A stretch of DNA of 10,059 nucleotides from the NCBI GenBank assembly GCA_943325655.2, contig CALPQG020000060.1, forward strand, positions 1-10,059, in the 5' to 3' direction. The position numbers and the translations under genes are program-made. Below, in pieces: positions 1 through 7,139 of the stretch (positions within the stretch are counted from its first letter, which is position 1; every line of letters begins with the position of its first letter). A model generated the notes under the pieces. It made no database searches. It saw only the letters and a list, made by a program, of their open reading frames with translations, and was not told where the DNA came from. This DNA comes from Bifidobacterium breve (GTDB lineage: Bacteria; Bacteroidota; Bacteroidia; Cytophagales; UBA9547).

Positions 1-346
1 GAGAGGAAAAGTAGTTTTGGTTGATTTTTGGGCTTCATGGTGCGGGCCTTGCAGGGATGAAAATCCAAATGTGGTGAGCGTTTACAACGACTACAAAGAC
101 AAAGGATTTGAGATTCTGGGTGTTTCTTTAGACAACGATCCGGAAGATTGGCAAATGGCCATCAAAAAAGACAAACTGCAATGGAAACATGTTGCAGACC
201 TCAAAGGTTGGGATTCAGAAGTGGTAAAAAAATACAGCATCTCAGGAATTCCTTTCACGATGCTGTTGGACAAAGATGGAAAAATCATCGCCAAAAATTT
301 ACGGGGAGAGCTTTTGAGAGAAAAACTCAAAGAGGTATTGAAATAA
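1..346 (+). CDS. TlpA/ResA-like thioredoxin-fold oxidoreductase, C-terminal part (5' end outside window)
   Basis: The frame is open from the first bases of the window (RGKVVLVDFWASWCGPCR), so the gene starts upstream and only about the last 115 residues are seen. The WCGPC active site (cysteine codons at 41-43 and 50-52) and the cis-proline motif SGIPF are the hallmarks of the thioredoxin fold. The run GKVVLVDFWASWCGPC, followed by a conserved Glu-Asn-Pro, is typical of the TlpA/ResA/AhpC-TSA-like thioredoxins that Bacteroidota export to the periplasm, where they reduce disulfides, for example in apocytochrome c. Whether this one has a signal peptide or an N-terminal DUF4369-type domain cannot be seen. 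The tail LLREKLKEVLK-stop is a normal end for the fold. The TTG at 17 lies inside the conserved first strand and is not a start. The family is sure; the exact substrate is not. Confidence 0.93.
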   Translation, partial: RGKVVLVDFWASWCGPCRDENPNVVSVYNDYKDKGFEILGVSLDNDPEDWQMAIKKDKLQWKHVADLKGWDSEVVKKYSISGIPFTMLLDKDGKIIAKNLRGELLREKLKEVLK

Positions 347-498
347 TCAGGTTTGTATTGAAATTACATTTAGGTTGTATCTGAGATATTTAATAATTAT
401 TTGTAAAGGGTTTTATTCCCCAATGAATCAAAATAGGTTTTCAGAAGACAAAAAGTTGCGTAGGTATTTTACAAATTAGGAGTGAATATAAAAAATAT

Positions 499-1410
499 AT
501 GAATACTGTCGTTTCTGTCATCATCCCCACTTACAATGGAAAGCATAAAGTTGCCAATTTATTAGATTCTTTGGCAACACAAACCTATGACAATTTCGAA
601 ATTATAGTTTCTATAGATGGTTCTTCGGATGGTACTTTTGAGTATTTAAATACTAGAATATCAGCATTTAAGAACCTGATTGTTTTGAATGAACCCAATG
701 GTGGAAGGGCTGTATGTAGAAATCGTGGTGCAATTAAAGCCAAAGGAGAATTGCTGTTGTTTTTGGATGATGACATGAGGGCAAGTGCAGATTTGATAGA
801 AAAACATGTACGCAAGCATGCGCAATTCCCCAATGCCATTGTGGTTGGGAGTACTTTTGAAGATCCTAAATTTACCCTTACCGACATTCAAAAATACAAA
901 GCCTATTTGTCTATCAAATGGAGCAATGTTTCTGACGAAAAGTTGACTTCGCCATATATCAGTGCTGCAAATTTTTCAATTCCTAAAAACATTTTTACCC
1001 AATTGGGAATGTTTGATGAAAAATTAAATGATGCCGAAGATTATGATTTGGCAATTACAGCCTTTGAAAATAATATCCCTATTTATTTTGATACCACACT
1101 TTTGGGTTGGCATGATGACTTCATTACCTGCGAAAAATATATTTATAGACAAAGGGAATATGCTTTTGCTCAAGCACGTTTGGTGAAATTAAAACCAGAA
1201 AGGTATTTGGTGAAATATCCCTTTAGGAATAAAACCAAATTGGGATTTATGAAAAGACTTGTCTATTCGTTTTTTGCGTCAATATTTTGGGTTAAAATGA
1301 TAGATGCCAATTATTTAAAATACCTTCCTCTTTTTTTGAAATACAAGATTTATGACTTTGTAATTACCGGGTTGGCAGTTCATTTTGAACACCGTAAAGC
1401 AAAAGCATAG
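499..1410 (+). CDS. Family 2 glycosyltransferase
   Basis: A 303-residue protein with a GT-A fold catalytic domain at the N-terminus. It begins VSVIIPTYNGKHKVANLLDSL (nucleotide-binding first strand), then EIIVSIDGSSDGT (residues 34-46), NEPNGGRAVCRNRGA (64-78) and LLFLDDDM, whose D90-D92 form the DxD metal/nucleotide-sugar site. E180-D181 in AEDYDLA matches the ED acid/base motif of GT2 enzymes. About 60 C-terminal residues are aromatic and basic with hydrophobic stretches (roughly 255-295), suggesting membrane association rather than clear transmembrane helices. It probably moves a sugar from an activated donor onto a polysaccharide, lipid or protein acceptor at the cytoplasmic face; donor and acceptor cannot be read from sequence. 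The ATG at 499 directly precedes the conserved first strand. AGGAG at 478-482 lies 16 bases upstream, too far for a normal ribosome site. The gene stands alone, not in a visible polysaccharide cluster. Confidence 0.92.
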   Translation: MNTVVSVIIPTYNGKHKVANLLDSLATQTYDNFEIIVSIDGSSDGTFEYLNTRISAFKNLIVLNEPNGGRAVCRNRGAIKAKGELLLFLDDDMRASADLIEKHVRKHAQFPNAIVVGSTFEDPKFTLTDIQKYKAYLSIKWSNVSDEKLTSPYISAANFSIPKNIFTQLGMFDEKLNDAEDYDLAITAFENNIPIYFDTTLLGWHDDFITCEKYIYRQREYAFAQARLVKLKPERYLVKYPFRNKTKLGFMKRLVYSFFASIFWVKMIDANYLKYLPLFLKYKIYDFVITGLAVHFEHRKAKA

Positions 1411-1707
1411 CAAGTTTTTCTGTTTTTTTTATTAGGAAATAGTGCGAATAATAATGCTTTATTGTATTTAAAATGAATTGTTTAGAAGTGATTTTAGCGC
1501 AAAGAATTCCTGGTTTTCAAAAAGATTTTTTTTAGTTTTAACGGTATAAAAATGGTATGTTGCAACACCATATTGTTTGCTTTTGTAAATGATAAGGCGA
1601 AGAAAAAATGCAATAAACTGTTCTGATATTGATACTTGAATACAGGTCGAATTCAATTGGTTTGAATGTGTAAATCTATTGGTAATAAGCTATTTAAAAT
1701 ATAACTC
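1411..1707. other. Intergenic spacer with no recognisable feature
   Basis: This AT-rich, 297-base gap separates the glycosyltransferase from the YggS gene. I see no strong hairpin with a T-run, no heptad tract and no full TAnnTTTG box; TAGTTTTA near 1532 is one base off and lacks a well-placed TTG. A 62-codon minus-strand frame (1468-1656) has no recognisable motif and is probably chance. Confidence 0.5.
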
Positions 1708-2370
1708 ATGTCAATTGCTCAAAATATATCGTCAATTTTAGCTGCTTTAAAAGGAACAAAGGCAAAGTTGGTTGCTGTCACTAAAACCCGTTCGGTTGAC
1801 GAATTGCAGGAAGTATATGCTGCGGACTTAAGGATATTTGGTGAAAATAGGGTGCAGGAAATGCAGGAGAAACAACCTCAATTGCCAGCTGATGTGCAAT
1901 GGCATTTGATTGGCCATTTACAAACCAACAAAGTGAAATATATTGCTCCTTATGTCGCCATGATTCATTCGGTTGATAGTTTGGATTTGTTACATGAAAT
2001 CAACAAACAAGCTAAAAAGAACAAGCGGATCATTTCTTGTCTTTTGCAAATTTTTATCGCTACTGAAGAAACGAAATTTGGTTTAAATGAAGCTGAGGCG
2101 GAAGCAATATTGGCTTCTGAGGATATTAAAACACTTGAAAATATCAAAATTGTTGGCTTAATGGGAATGGCCAGTAATACCGATAACCAAATCCAAGTAA
2201 GGAAGGAATTTCAGTCATTAAAAAGAATTTCTGATGCTTTATCCACACAATTCCATGCTGTTAATATTGATTTATCAGAAATTTCTATGGGCATGAGTGG
2301 TGATTATGCCATTGCAATCGAGGAAGGAAGCACATTGATTAGGGTAGGAAGCGCCTTGTTTAGTGATTAG
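1708..2370 (+). CDS. YggS/YlmE/PLPBP-family pyridoxal 5'-phosphate homeostasis protein
   Basis: A 220-residue protein of the usual length for this single-domain, TIM-barrel PLP carrier, related to the N-terminal domain of alanine racemase. The PLP lysine is K26 in LVAVTKT. Other family signatures follow in order: FGENRVQEMQEK (44-55), WHLIGHLQTNKVKYI (65-79), IHSVDSLDLLHEIN (86-99), KFGL (123-126), GLMGMAS (150-156), and the phosphate-binding end MGMSGDYAIAIEEGST followed by RVGSALF. The family binds PLP in the cytoplasm and maintains vitamin B6 and amino-acid/keto-acid balance; no enzymatic reaction is established. The start at 1708 leaves the standard short N-terminus before the first strand. 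The TAG stop is also the beginning of a heptad repeat tract, so the repeat abuts the gene with no spacer. E. coli calls the gene yggS and Bacillus ylmE. Confidence 0.95.
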   Translation: MSIAQNISSILAALKGTKAKLVAVTKTRSVDELQEVYAADLRIFGENRVQEMQEKQPQLPADVQWHLIGHLQTNKVKYIAPYVAMIHSVDSLDLLHEINKQAKKNKRIISCLLQIFIATEETKFGLNEAEAEAILASEDIKTLENIKIVGLMGMASNTDNQIQVRKEFQSLKRISDALSTQFHAVNIDLSEISMGMSGDYAIAIEEGSTLIRVGSALFSD

Positions 2371-2397
2371 TTTTGAGTGTTTAGTGTTGAGTGCTTG
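2370..2397 (+). repeat. Heptad tract 1 (plus orientation), starting on the YggS stop codon
   Basis: Four consecutive 7-base units read GTTTTGA, GTGTTTA, GTGTTGA and GTGCTTG. The first G is the third base of the YggS TAG stop codon. The units are degenerate but hold strict 7-base spacing and begin with GT. Within the tract are TGA (2374) and TAG (2382), giving stops in two frames. Confidence 0.8.
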
Positions 2398-2447
2398 TAG
2401 ACCTAAAATATCTCCCCTCAATATTCATTCAATTTAATACGCATCAT

Positions 2448-2468
2448 TCACAACTCAACACTCAAAAC
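2448..2468 (-). repeat. Heptad tract 2 (minus orientation), just before the PriA start
   Basis: Read on the minus strand the tract is GTTTTGA, GTGTTGA, GTTGTGA (positions 2468 down to 2448). It is inverted relative to tract 1: bases 2369-2381 are an exact 13-base reverse complement of 2457-2469, and 2383-2392 of 2453-2462. The tract ends five bases before the GTG taken as the PriA start, occupying the place of a ribosome-binding site. Confidence 0.8.
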
Positions 2469-2473
2469 TTAAC

Positions 2474-4981
2474 GTGTCAGCATTACTATTCACCAACGAA
2501 ACCACGGTAGCATACATCACTTATTTTGTGGAAGTGATGTTGCCTATTCCGGTGCCTCAGTTGTTCACTTACCGTGTTCCGGTACATTTTAATGAACATA
2601 TTGTGGTTGGAGCGAGGGTGGTCATTCAATTCGGTGCCAAGAGAGTGGTTACGGGAGTAGTGGTAAATATTCATCAAAATCCTCCTTTAAAATACGAAGC
2701 AAAATATTTACTGGAATTGCTAGATGAAACGCCAGTAGTAAATCAAATGCAGTTTAAATTTTTTGACTGGATTTCCAGTTATTATATGTGCCACCAGGGA
2801 GAAGTGCTGAACGCTGCTTTGCCTTCAGGATTGAAGTTGAGCAGTGAATCAAGGGTACAGTTGAATCCTGAATTTGATGCCGAAAAGGAAACCCTGAATG
2901 CGAAAGAAGTCTTGGTATTGGCGGAATTAAAAGAAAAGGAAGCCCTGACTTACAATGAAATTGAGCTTTTGTTGGGCCAAAAAAATATTTATCCCCTCAT
3001 TAAATCATTGCTGGATAAAAAAGCAATTTTGTTGTTTGAATTGCTCAAAGAAAAATACAAACCCCGTTACGAACAACGCATTCGCTTGCATTCAAATTTT
3101 ACCTCCAATGCGCAATTGAGTGAACTGTTGAATGGTTTGGCAAAGAAGGAATCACAGTTGAATATCCTGATGCGCTATTTGCAAAAAGTGAGGATAGGAG
3201 ACGATGAAAATGCCAATCAGGAAGGAATACTTAAAAAAGAACTGACAGAAATCAGTGATTCAAGCGTGGCAACTTTGGTGAAAAAAGGGGTTCTCGAACA
3301 GTTTGAAATTATTACCTCGCGCCTAGAAAGTTTTGACCATGAATACCATGATTTTGACATGTCGCTTTCTGAGGCACAAAACCATTGCCGGTCCGAAATT
3401 CTGACATCATTTGCCAAACAGGATGTTTGCCTGTTGCATGGTATTACTGGAAGCGGGAAAACAGAAATTTACATTGACCTCATCAAAAGTGTTTTAGATG
3501 CAGGGAGTCAGGTACTCTTGCTTTTGCCAGAAATTGCCTTGACTACACAGATTGTGACGCGTTTGCGTAAAGTTTTTGGCGATACCATGGGCGTTTACCA
3601 TTCTAAATTTTCGGACAACGAAAGGGTAGAAATTTGGAATGGACTCTGTGAAGGCAAGTTTAATTTTATAGTCGGCGTACGCTCTTCTATTTTGTTGCCC
3701 TTTTCAAATGTAGGATTGATTATCATTGACGAAGAACACGAAACTTCCTACAAACAATATGATCCAGCACCAAGGTACCATGCCCGAGAAGCAGCCATGA
3801 TGTTGGCCCATTTGCACCATGCAAAAGTTTTGTTAGGCTCGGCAACTCCTTCTGTAGAAAGTTATTATTTGGCGATGAATGGCAAATGGGGTTTCACAAA
3901 ATTGTCGACACGCTATGGCAATGCACAATTGCCCAATATAGAATTGGTAAATACCGCCGCAGAGAAAAAGGCCAAGACGATGAAGAATGATTTTTCCTCC
4001 GCTTTAATCAATGCTTTGGTAGAGAATAAAGCCAAAGGAATGCAGTCTATACTTTTCCAAAACAGAAGGGGATACGCGCCTTATATTGTGTGTGAAGAAT
4101 GTCAGTCTATTCCCAATTGTAAATCATGTGATGTAAGTTTGACTTACCACATGAGAAACAATGAGTTGCGTTGTCATTATTGTGGCTACCACGAACCCAT
4201 GCCGGCAGCTTGCCCTACCTGTAACTCCTCTAAAATCAAAACCCAAGGCCTTGGCACCGAGCGTATAGAAGATGAATTAAAACTCATGGTTCCAGATTTA
4301 CGCGTACAACGCATGGATTTGGATACCACACGTTCCAAACATGGTTACCAGAAAATTATCAATGATTTTGAACAGGAAAATATTGATGTGTTGGTTGGTA
4401 CTCAAATGGTAAGTAAAGGGTTGGATTTTGACAAAGTGAGTCTGGTAGGGATTTTTGATGCTGACAGGATGCTGCATTTTCCCGATTTTAGGTCTAACGA
4501 ACGTACCTTTCATTTACTCACCCAAGTGAGTGGGCGAGCAGGTAGGAGAGAAGCGCAGGGGACGGTTTTGATCCAAACCTCAAATCCCACCCAAAAGATT
4601 TTACAATTGATTCAGGAAGGAGATTATGAACAATTTTACCAGGACGAAATTCGTGAAAGGGGAAATTTTCTATATCCTCCTTTTGTTCGTTTGATCAAAA
4701 TGGTGGTAAAATCAGATGACCAAGCATTGACTTTAAGGGTTGCTACAGAGATTAAAGATTCTTTATTAATTGCCTTTGGAAAAGGCCGAATCCTTGGGCC
4801 GGAAGCGCCAATTGTAGAGCGGATTCGTGATATTTATTACCAGGAACTTTTGATTAAAATTGAACGTCAGGGTGTTGATCTCAATAAAGCCAAGCAAGCA
4901 CTCAAAGACACAGCAGCCCATGTATTGCAAAAGCAACACTACAAAAAAGTAAGGGTGGAGTTTGACGTGGACCCAAATTAG
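2474..4981 (+). CDS. priA: Primosomal protein N' (replication restart helicase PriA)
   Basis: An 835-residue superfamily 2 DNA helicase that recognises stalled or collapsed forks and reloads the replicative helicase. The N-terminal 3'-DNA-binding domain starts near YFVEVMLPIPVPQLFTYRVP (residues 17-36). Helicase motifs follow: Walker A GITGSGKT (323-330), Walker B DEEH (419-422), GSATPS (455-460), QNRRGY (529-534), GTQMVSKG (642-649) and QVSGRAGRR (684-692). Eight cysteines (540, 543, 549, 552, 567, 570, 580, 583) form the two zinc sites in the PriA-specific insertion. All catalytic and metal residues are intact. It is longer than E. coli PriA (732), mostly through the region between the DNA-binding and helicase domains. 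The start is uncertain: GTG at 2474 is the first start codon after an in-frame stop at 2435, but its first ~15 residues are not PriA-like; GTG at 2528 or ATG at 2537 are downstream options that would cut into the conserved strand. Confidence 0.96.
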   Translation: MSALLFTNETTVAYITYFVEVMLPIPVPQLFTYRVPVHFNEHIVVGARVVIQFGAKRVVTGVVVNIHQNPPLKYEAKYLLELLDETPVVNQMQFKFFDWISSYYMCHQGEVLNAALPSGLKLSSESRVQLNPEFDAEKETLNAKEVLVLAELKEKEALTYNEIELLLGQKNIYPLIKSLLDKKAILLFELLKEKYKPRYEQRIRLHSNFTSNAQLSELLNGLAKKESQLNILMRYLQKVRIGDDENANQEGILKKELTEISDSSVATLVKKGVLEQFEIITSRLESFDHEYHDFDMSLSEAQNHCRSEILTSFAKQDVCLLHGITGSGKTEIYIDLIKSVLDAGSQVLLLLPEIALTTQIVTRLRKVFGDTMGVYHSKFSDNERVEIWNGLCEGKFNFIVGVRSSILLPFSNVGLIIIDEEHETSYKQYDPAPRYHAREAAMMLAHLHHAKVLLGSATPSVESYYLAMNGKWGFTKLSTRYGNAQLPNIELVNTAAEKKAKTMKNDFSSALINALVENKAKGMQSILFQNRRGYAPYIVCEECQSIPNCKSCDVSLTYHMRNNELRCHYCGYHEPMPAACPTCNSSKIKTQGLGTERIEDELKLMVPDLRVQRMDLDTTRSKHGYQKIINDFEQENIDVLVGTQMVSKGLDFDKVSLVGIFDADRMLHFPDFRSNERTFHLLTQVSGRAGRREAQGTVLIQTSNPTQKILQLIQEGDYEQFYQDEIRERGNFLYPPFVRLIKMVVKSDDQALTLRVATEIKDSLLIAFGKGRILGPEAPIVERIRDIYYQELLIKIERQGVDLNKAKQALKDTAAHVLQKQHYKKVRVEFDVDPN

Positions 4982-5000
4982 TAATAGACAATAGTGCTAA

Positions 5001-5008
5001 TAAATTTG
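5001..5008 (+). promoter_or_regulatory. Candidate Bacteroidota -7 element upstream of the carboxylase gene
   Basis: TAAATTTG matches the TAnnTTTG -7 consensus and would give a leader of roughly 75-80 bases before the ATG at 5091. No TTG or TTTG lies 17-23 bases upstream, so this is only half a promoter. The carboxylase may instead be read through from priA, 109 bases upstream. Confidence 0.3.
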
Positions 5009-5090
5009 CGTTGAAATTGATATACGATTGTTGAAATTTAATAACCAAGATTACTTTTTAACCGTAAACAAAATCAAAAATCATTTTCTC

Positions 5091-6707
5091 ATGGCGATAA
5101 AAATCAAATCTTTAGAAGAATTAGTATATGAATTGAACCTCAAATTTGAAGCGGTTAAGCTTGGTGGGGGAGAGAAGAAACTTGACCAACAACACAAACA
5201 AGGGAAATTAACTGCCAGAGAGCGGATTTCGACTTTGATAGATACTGATTCTTCGACGCTTGAAATCGGTGCTTTTGTAGGAGAGGGCATGTATGAAGCT
5301 GAAGGCGGTTGTCCGTCTGGCGGAGTGGTGGTGGTAATTGGTTATGTGTCTGGGAAACAGTGCGTCATTGTGGCCAATGATGCGACAGTAAAAGCAGGGG
5401 CCTGGTTTCCAATTGCAGCAAAAAAGAACTTGAGGGCGCAAGAAATCGCCATGGAAAATCGATTACCAATTATTTATTTGGTTGACAGTGCGGGCGTATA
5501 TTTACCGATGCAAAATGAAGTTTTTGCCGATAAAGAACATTTTGGTAGAATTTTTAGAAACAATGCGGTAATGTCGTCTTTAGGGATTGTTCAGATTGCT
5601 GCCATTATGGGAAGTTGTGTGGCTGGTGGTGCCTATTTACCCATTATGTCAGACGATGCTTTGATTGTTGATCAAACAGGTTCAATATTTTTGGCGGGTT
5701 CTTATTTGGTAAAAGCAGCTATAGGTGAAGAGGTCGACAACGAAACGCTTGGAGGTGCAACCACCCATTGTGAAATCTCGGGTGTGACCGATAATAAATA
5801 TCCTGACGATACTTCTTGTTTACAAGCCATTAAGAATATAGTAGACAAAATAGGAGATTATACACCCGCTGGATACAATAGAAAAGAAAAATTTCCTCCA
5901 TTAAAATCTGTTAAAGACATTTATTCCATTTTACCAGCAGATCGTTCCAAACCTTATGATATGGGCGAACTGATAAACTGTTTGGTGGATAACAGTGATT
6001 TTGAAGAATATAAAGAAGGGTACGGACAAACCATTTTATGTGGTTACGCAAGAATAGAGGGTTGGGCAGTAGGTATAGTGGCGAACCAACGCAAAGTGGT
6101 AAAATCCAAAAAAGGAGAGATGCAAATGGGTGGCGTAATCTATTCAGATTCAGCAGACAAAGCCGCCCGTTTTATCATGAACTGCAACCAAAAGAAAATT
6201 CCCTTGGTGTTTTTACAAGACGTAAGTGGCTTTATGGTAGGTAGTCGTTCAGAGCATGGTGGTATTGTAAAAGACGGTGCCAAAATGGTGAATGCCATGG
6301 CCAATTCTGTCGTTCCAAAATTTACGGTTATTGTAGGTAATTCTTATGGAGCAGGTAATTATGCGATGTGTGGAAAAGCTTTTGATCCCAGATTAATATA
6401 TGCCTGGCCAACAGCTCAAATTGCCGTGATGAGTGGAGGAAGTGCTTCAAAAGTATTGTTGCAAATTAAAGTAGCCACTTTAAAAGCCAAAGGTGAAGTA
6501 ATCACTCCTGAAGCAGAACAACAATTGTTGGAGGAAATTACCAAAAAGTACGAGGAAGAAACACTGCCATATTACGCCGCAGCCAGACTTTGGGTTGACG
6601 GGATCATTGCTCCAGAGGAAACAAGAAATATGATTAGCATGGGAATAGAAGCCGCTAACCATGCCCCAATCGAAAGACCTTTTAATGTGGGGGTAATCCA
6701 GACTTAG
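5091..6707 (+). CDS. Acyl-CoA carboxylase carboxyltransferase (beta) subunit, methylcrotonyl-CoA carboxylase-like
   Basis: A 538-residue biotin-dependent carboxyltransferase with tandem crotonase-fold halves. It transfers CO2 from carboxybiotin to an acyl-CoA. The N-half has LGGGEKKLDQQHKQGKLTARERI (24-46), GGCPSGGVVVVIGYVSGK (72-89), the AGAWFP segment and the GSCVAGGAYLP oxyanion/CoA motif (174-184). The C-half has FLQDVSGFMVG (374-384), GNSYGAGNYAMCG (416-428), WPTAQIAVMSGG (439-450) and KYEEE..PYY.AARLWVDGIIAPEETR (486-512). The last run resembles MCC beta more than propionyl-CoA carboxylase beta, suggesting leucine breakdown, but the substrate is unproven. The ATG at 5091 is preferred over the TTG at 5028, because the extra 21 residues are Asn/Lys/Phe-rich with no counterpart in the family. 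No biotin carboxylase/BCCP subunit is adjacent, so its partner must be encoded elsewhere. The TAG stop is the start of a heptad repeat tract. Confidence 0.93.
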   Translation: MAIKIKSLEELVYELNLKFEAVKLGGGEKKLDQQHKQGKLTARERISTLIDTDSSTLEIGAFVGEGMYEAEGGCPSGGVVVVIGYVSGKQCVIVANDATVKAGAWFPIAAKKNLRAQEIAMENRLPIIYLVDSAGVYLPMQNEVFADKEHFGRIFRNNAVMSSLGIVQIAAIMGSCVAGGAYLPIMSDDALIVDQTGSIFLAGSYLVKAAIGEEVDNETLGGATTHCEISGVTDNKYPDDTSCLQAIKNIVDKIGDYTPAGYNRKEKFPPLKSVKDIYSILPADRSKPYDMGELINCLVDNSDFEEYKEGYGQTILCGYARIEGWAVGIVANQRKVVKSKKGEMQMGGVIYSDSADKAARFIMNCNQKKIPLVFLQDVSGFMVGSRSEHGGIVKDGAKMVNAMANSVVPKFTVIVGNSYGAGNYAMCGKAFDPRLIYAWPTAQIAVMSGGSASKVLLQIKVATLKAKGEVITPEAEQQLLEEITKKYEEETLPYYAAARLWVDGIIAPEETRNMISMGIEAANHAPIERPFNVGVIQT

Positions 6708-6734
6708 TGTTGAGTTGTAAGTATTGAGTTTTTA
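6707..6734 (+). repeat. Heptad tract 3 (plus orientation), starting on the carboxylase stop codon
   Basis: Four 7-base units: GTGTTGA, GTTGTAA, GTATTGA, GTTTTTA. The first G is the third base of the carboxylase TAG stop. Because 7 is one more than a multiple of 3, stops in successive units shift frame: TGA 6711, TAA 6718 and TGA 6725 close all three forward frames. The first unit and its flank, AGTGTTGAGT (6706-6715), recur exactly at 2383-2392. Confidence 0.8.
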
Positions 6735-6743
6735 AAATAAAGG

Positions 6744-6792
6744 GTTTTCAGTTTTCAGTTCTCAGTTTAGGGTGTAGTGTGTAGGGTTTATA
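6744..6792 (+). repeat. Heptad tract 4 (plus orientation), seven units
   Basis: Seven consecutive units: GTTTTCA, GTTTTCA, GTTCTCA, GTTTAGG, GTGTAGT, GTGTAGG, GTTTATA. All begin with GT and keep exact 7-base phase, while the remaining bases drift. This is the longest uninterrupted tract and the only one with two identical neighbouring units. The following bases, to about 6800, are AT-rich with no other feature. Confidence 0.85.
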
Positions 6793-6974
6793 TTTTATAA
6801 CCCAAAAACTGTAAACCGAAAACTATTTTACCACTTGAAATTCATTGGTTATCGAAGTTGTTAATAATAGTTTACAGTTCAAAATGTGACAACCCACAAA
6901 AGGTAAACCGATAACTGTAAACCGAAAACTATTTTACCACTTGAAATTCATTGGTTATCGAAGTTGTTAATAAT

Positions 6975-7015
6975 AGTTTACAGTTCAAAATGTGACAACC
7001 CAAAAACTGTAAACT
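6975..7015. terminator. Hairpin in repeat unit B, possible bidirectional transcription barrier
   Basis: AGTTTACAGTT (6975-6985) is the exact reverse complement of AACTGTAAACT (7005-7015): an 11-base-pair AT-rich stem around a 19-base loop. It lies between the convergent carboxylase and cytochrome genes, where a terminator would be expected. There is no GC-rich stem and no proper T-tail, so the terminator role is a guess. It may be only a by-product of one inverted heptad (GTTTACA). Confidence 0.3.
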
Positions 7016-7080
7016 GATAACTGTGAACCGAAAACTATTTTACTACTTGAAATTCAATAGGCATCGAAGCGTTTAATATC

Positions 7081-7120
7081 AGTCTACAGTTTAAATGCCA
7101 TAACAAAAAAACTGTAAACT
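7081..7120. terminator. Hairpin in repeat unit C, possible transcription barrier
   Basis: AGTCTACAGTTT (7081-7092) pairs with AAACTGTAAACT (7109-7120) over 12 positions with one mismatch and a 16-base loop. In RNA from the minus strand (the cytochrome direction) the mismatch becomes a G-U pair, so the stem persists in that transcript. It is 20 bases past the cytochrome stop and is the nearest structure that could end its transcript. There is no clear T-tail after the stem. Confidence 0.3.
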
Positions 7121-7139
7121 GATAACTATAAACCGAAAA

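Noticed and set aside
17..19. TTG at 17 as start of the thioredoxin-like gene
   Set aside because: It lies within the conserved GKVVLVDFW strand and the frame is open to the window edge, so the gene is truncated by the window.
434..441. TAGGTTTT as the glycosyltransferase promoter
   Set aside because: One base off TAnnTTTG, and the nearest TTTG (400-403) is 30 bases away, outside the usual spacing.
1468..1656. 62-codon minus-strand open frame as a small gene
   Set aside because: No recognisable motif, no promoter or ribosome site, and composition typical of AT-rich spacer DNA.
5028..5090. TTG start at 5028 for the carboxylase
   Set aside because: The added 21 residues are Asn/Lys/Phe-rich and not family-like; the ATG at 5091 gives the expected N-terminus and length.
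6784..6803. GGGTT…AACCC as an intrinsic terminator after the carboxylase
   Set aside because: Only five base pairs with mismatches beyond, and no T-run on either strand.
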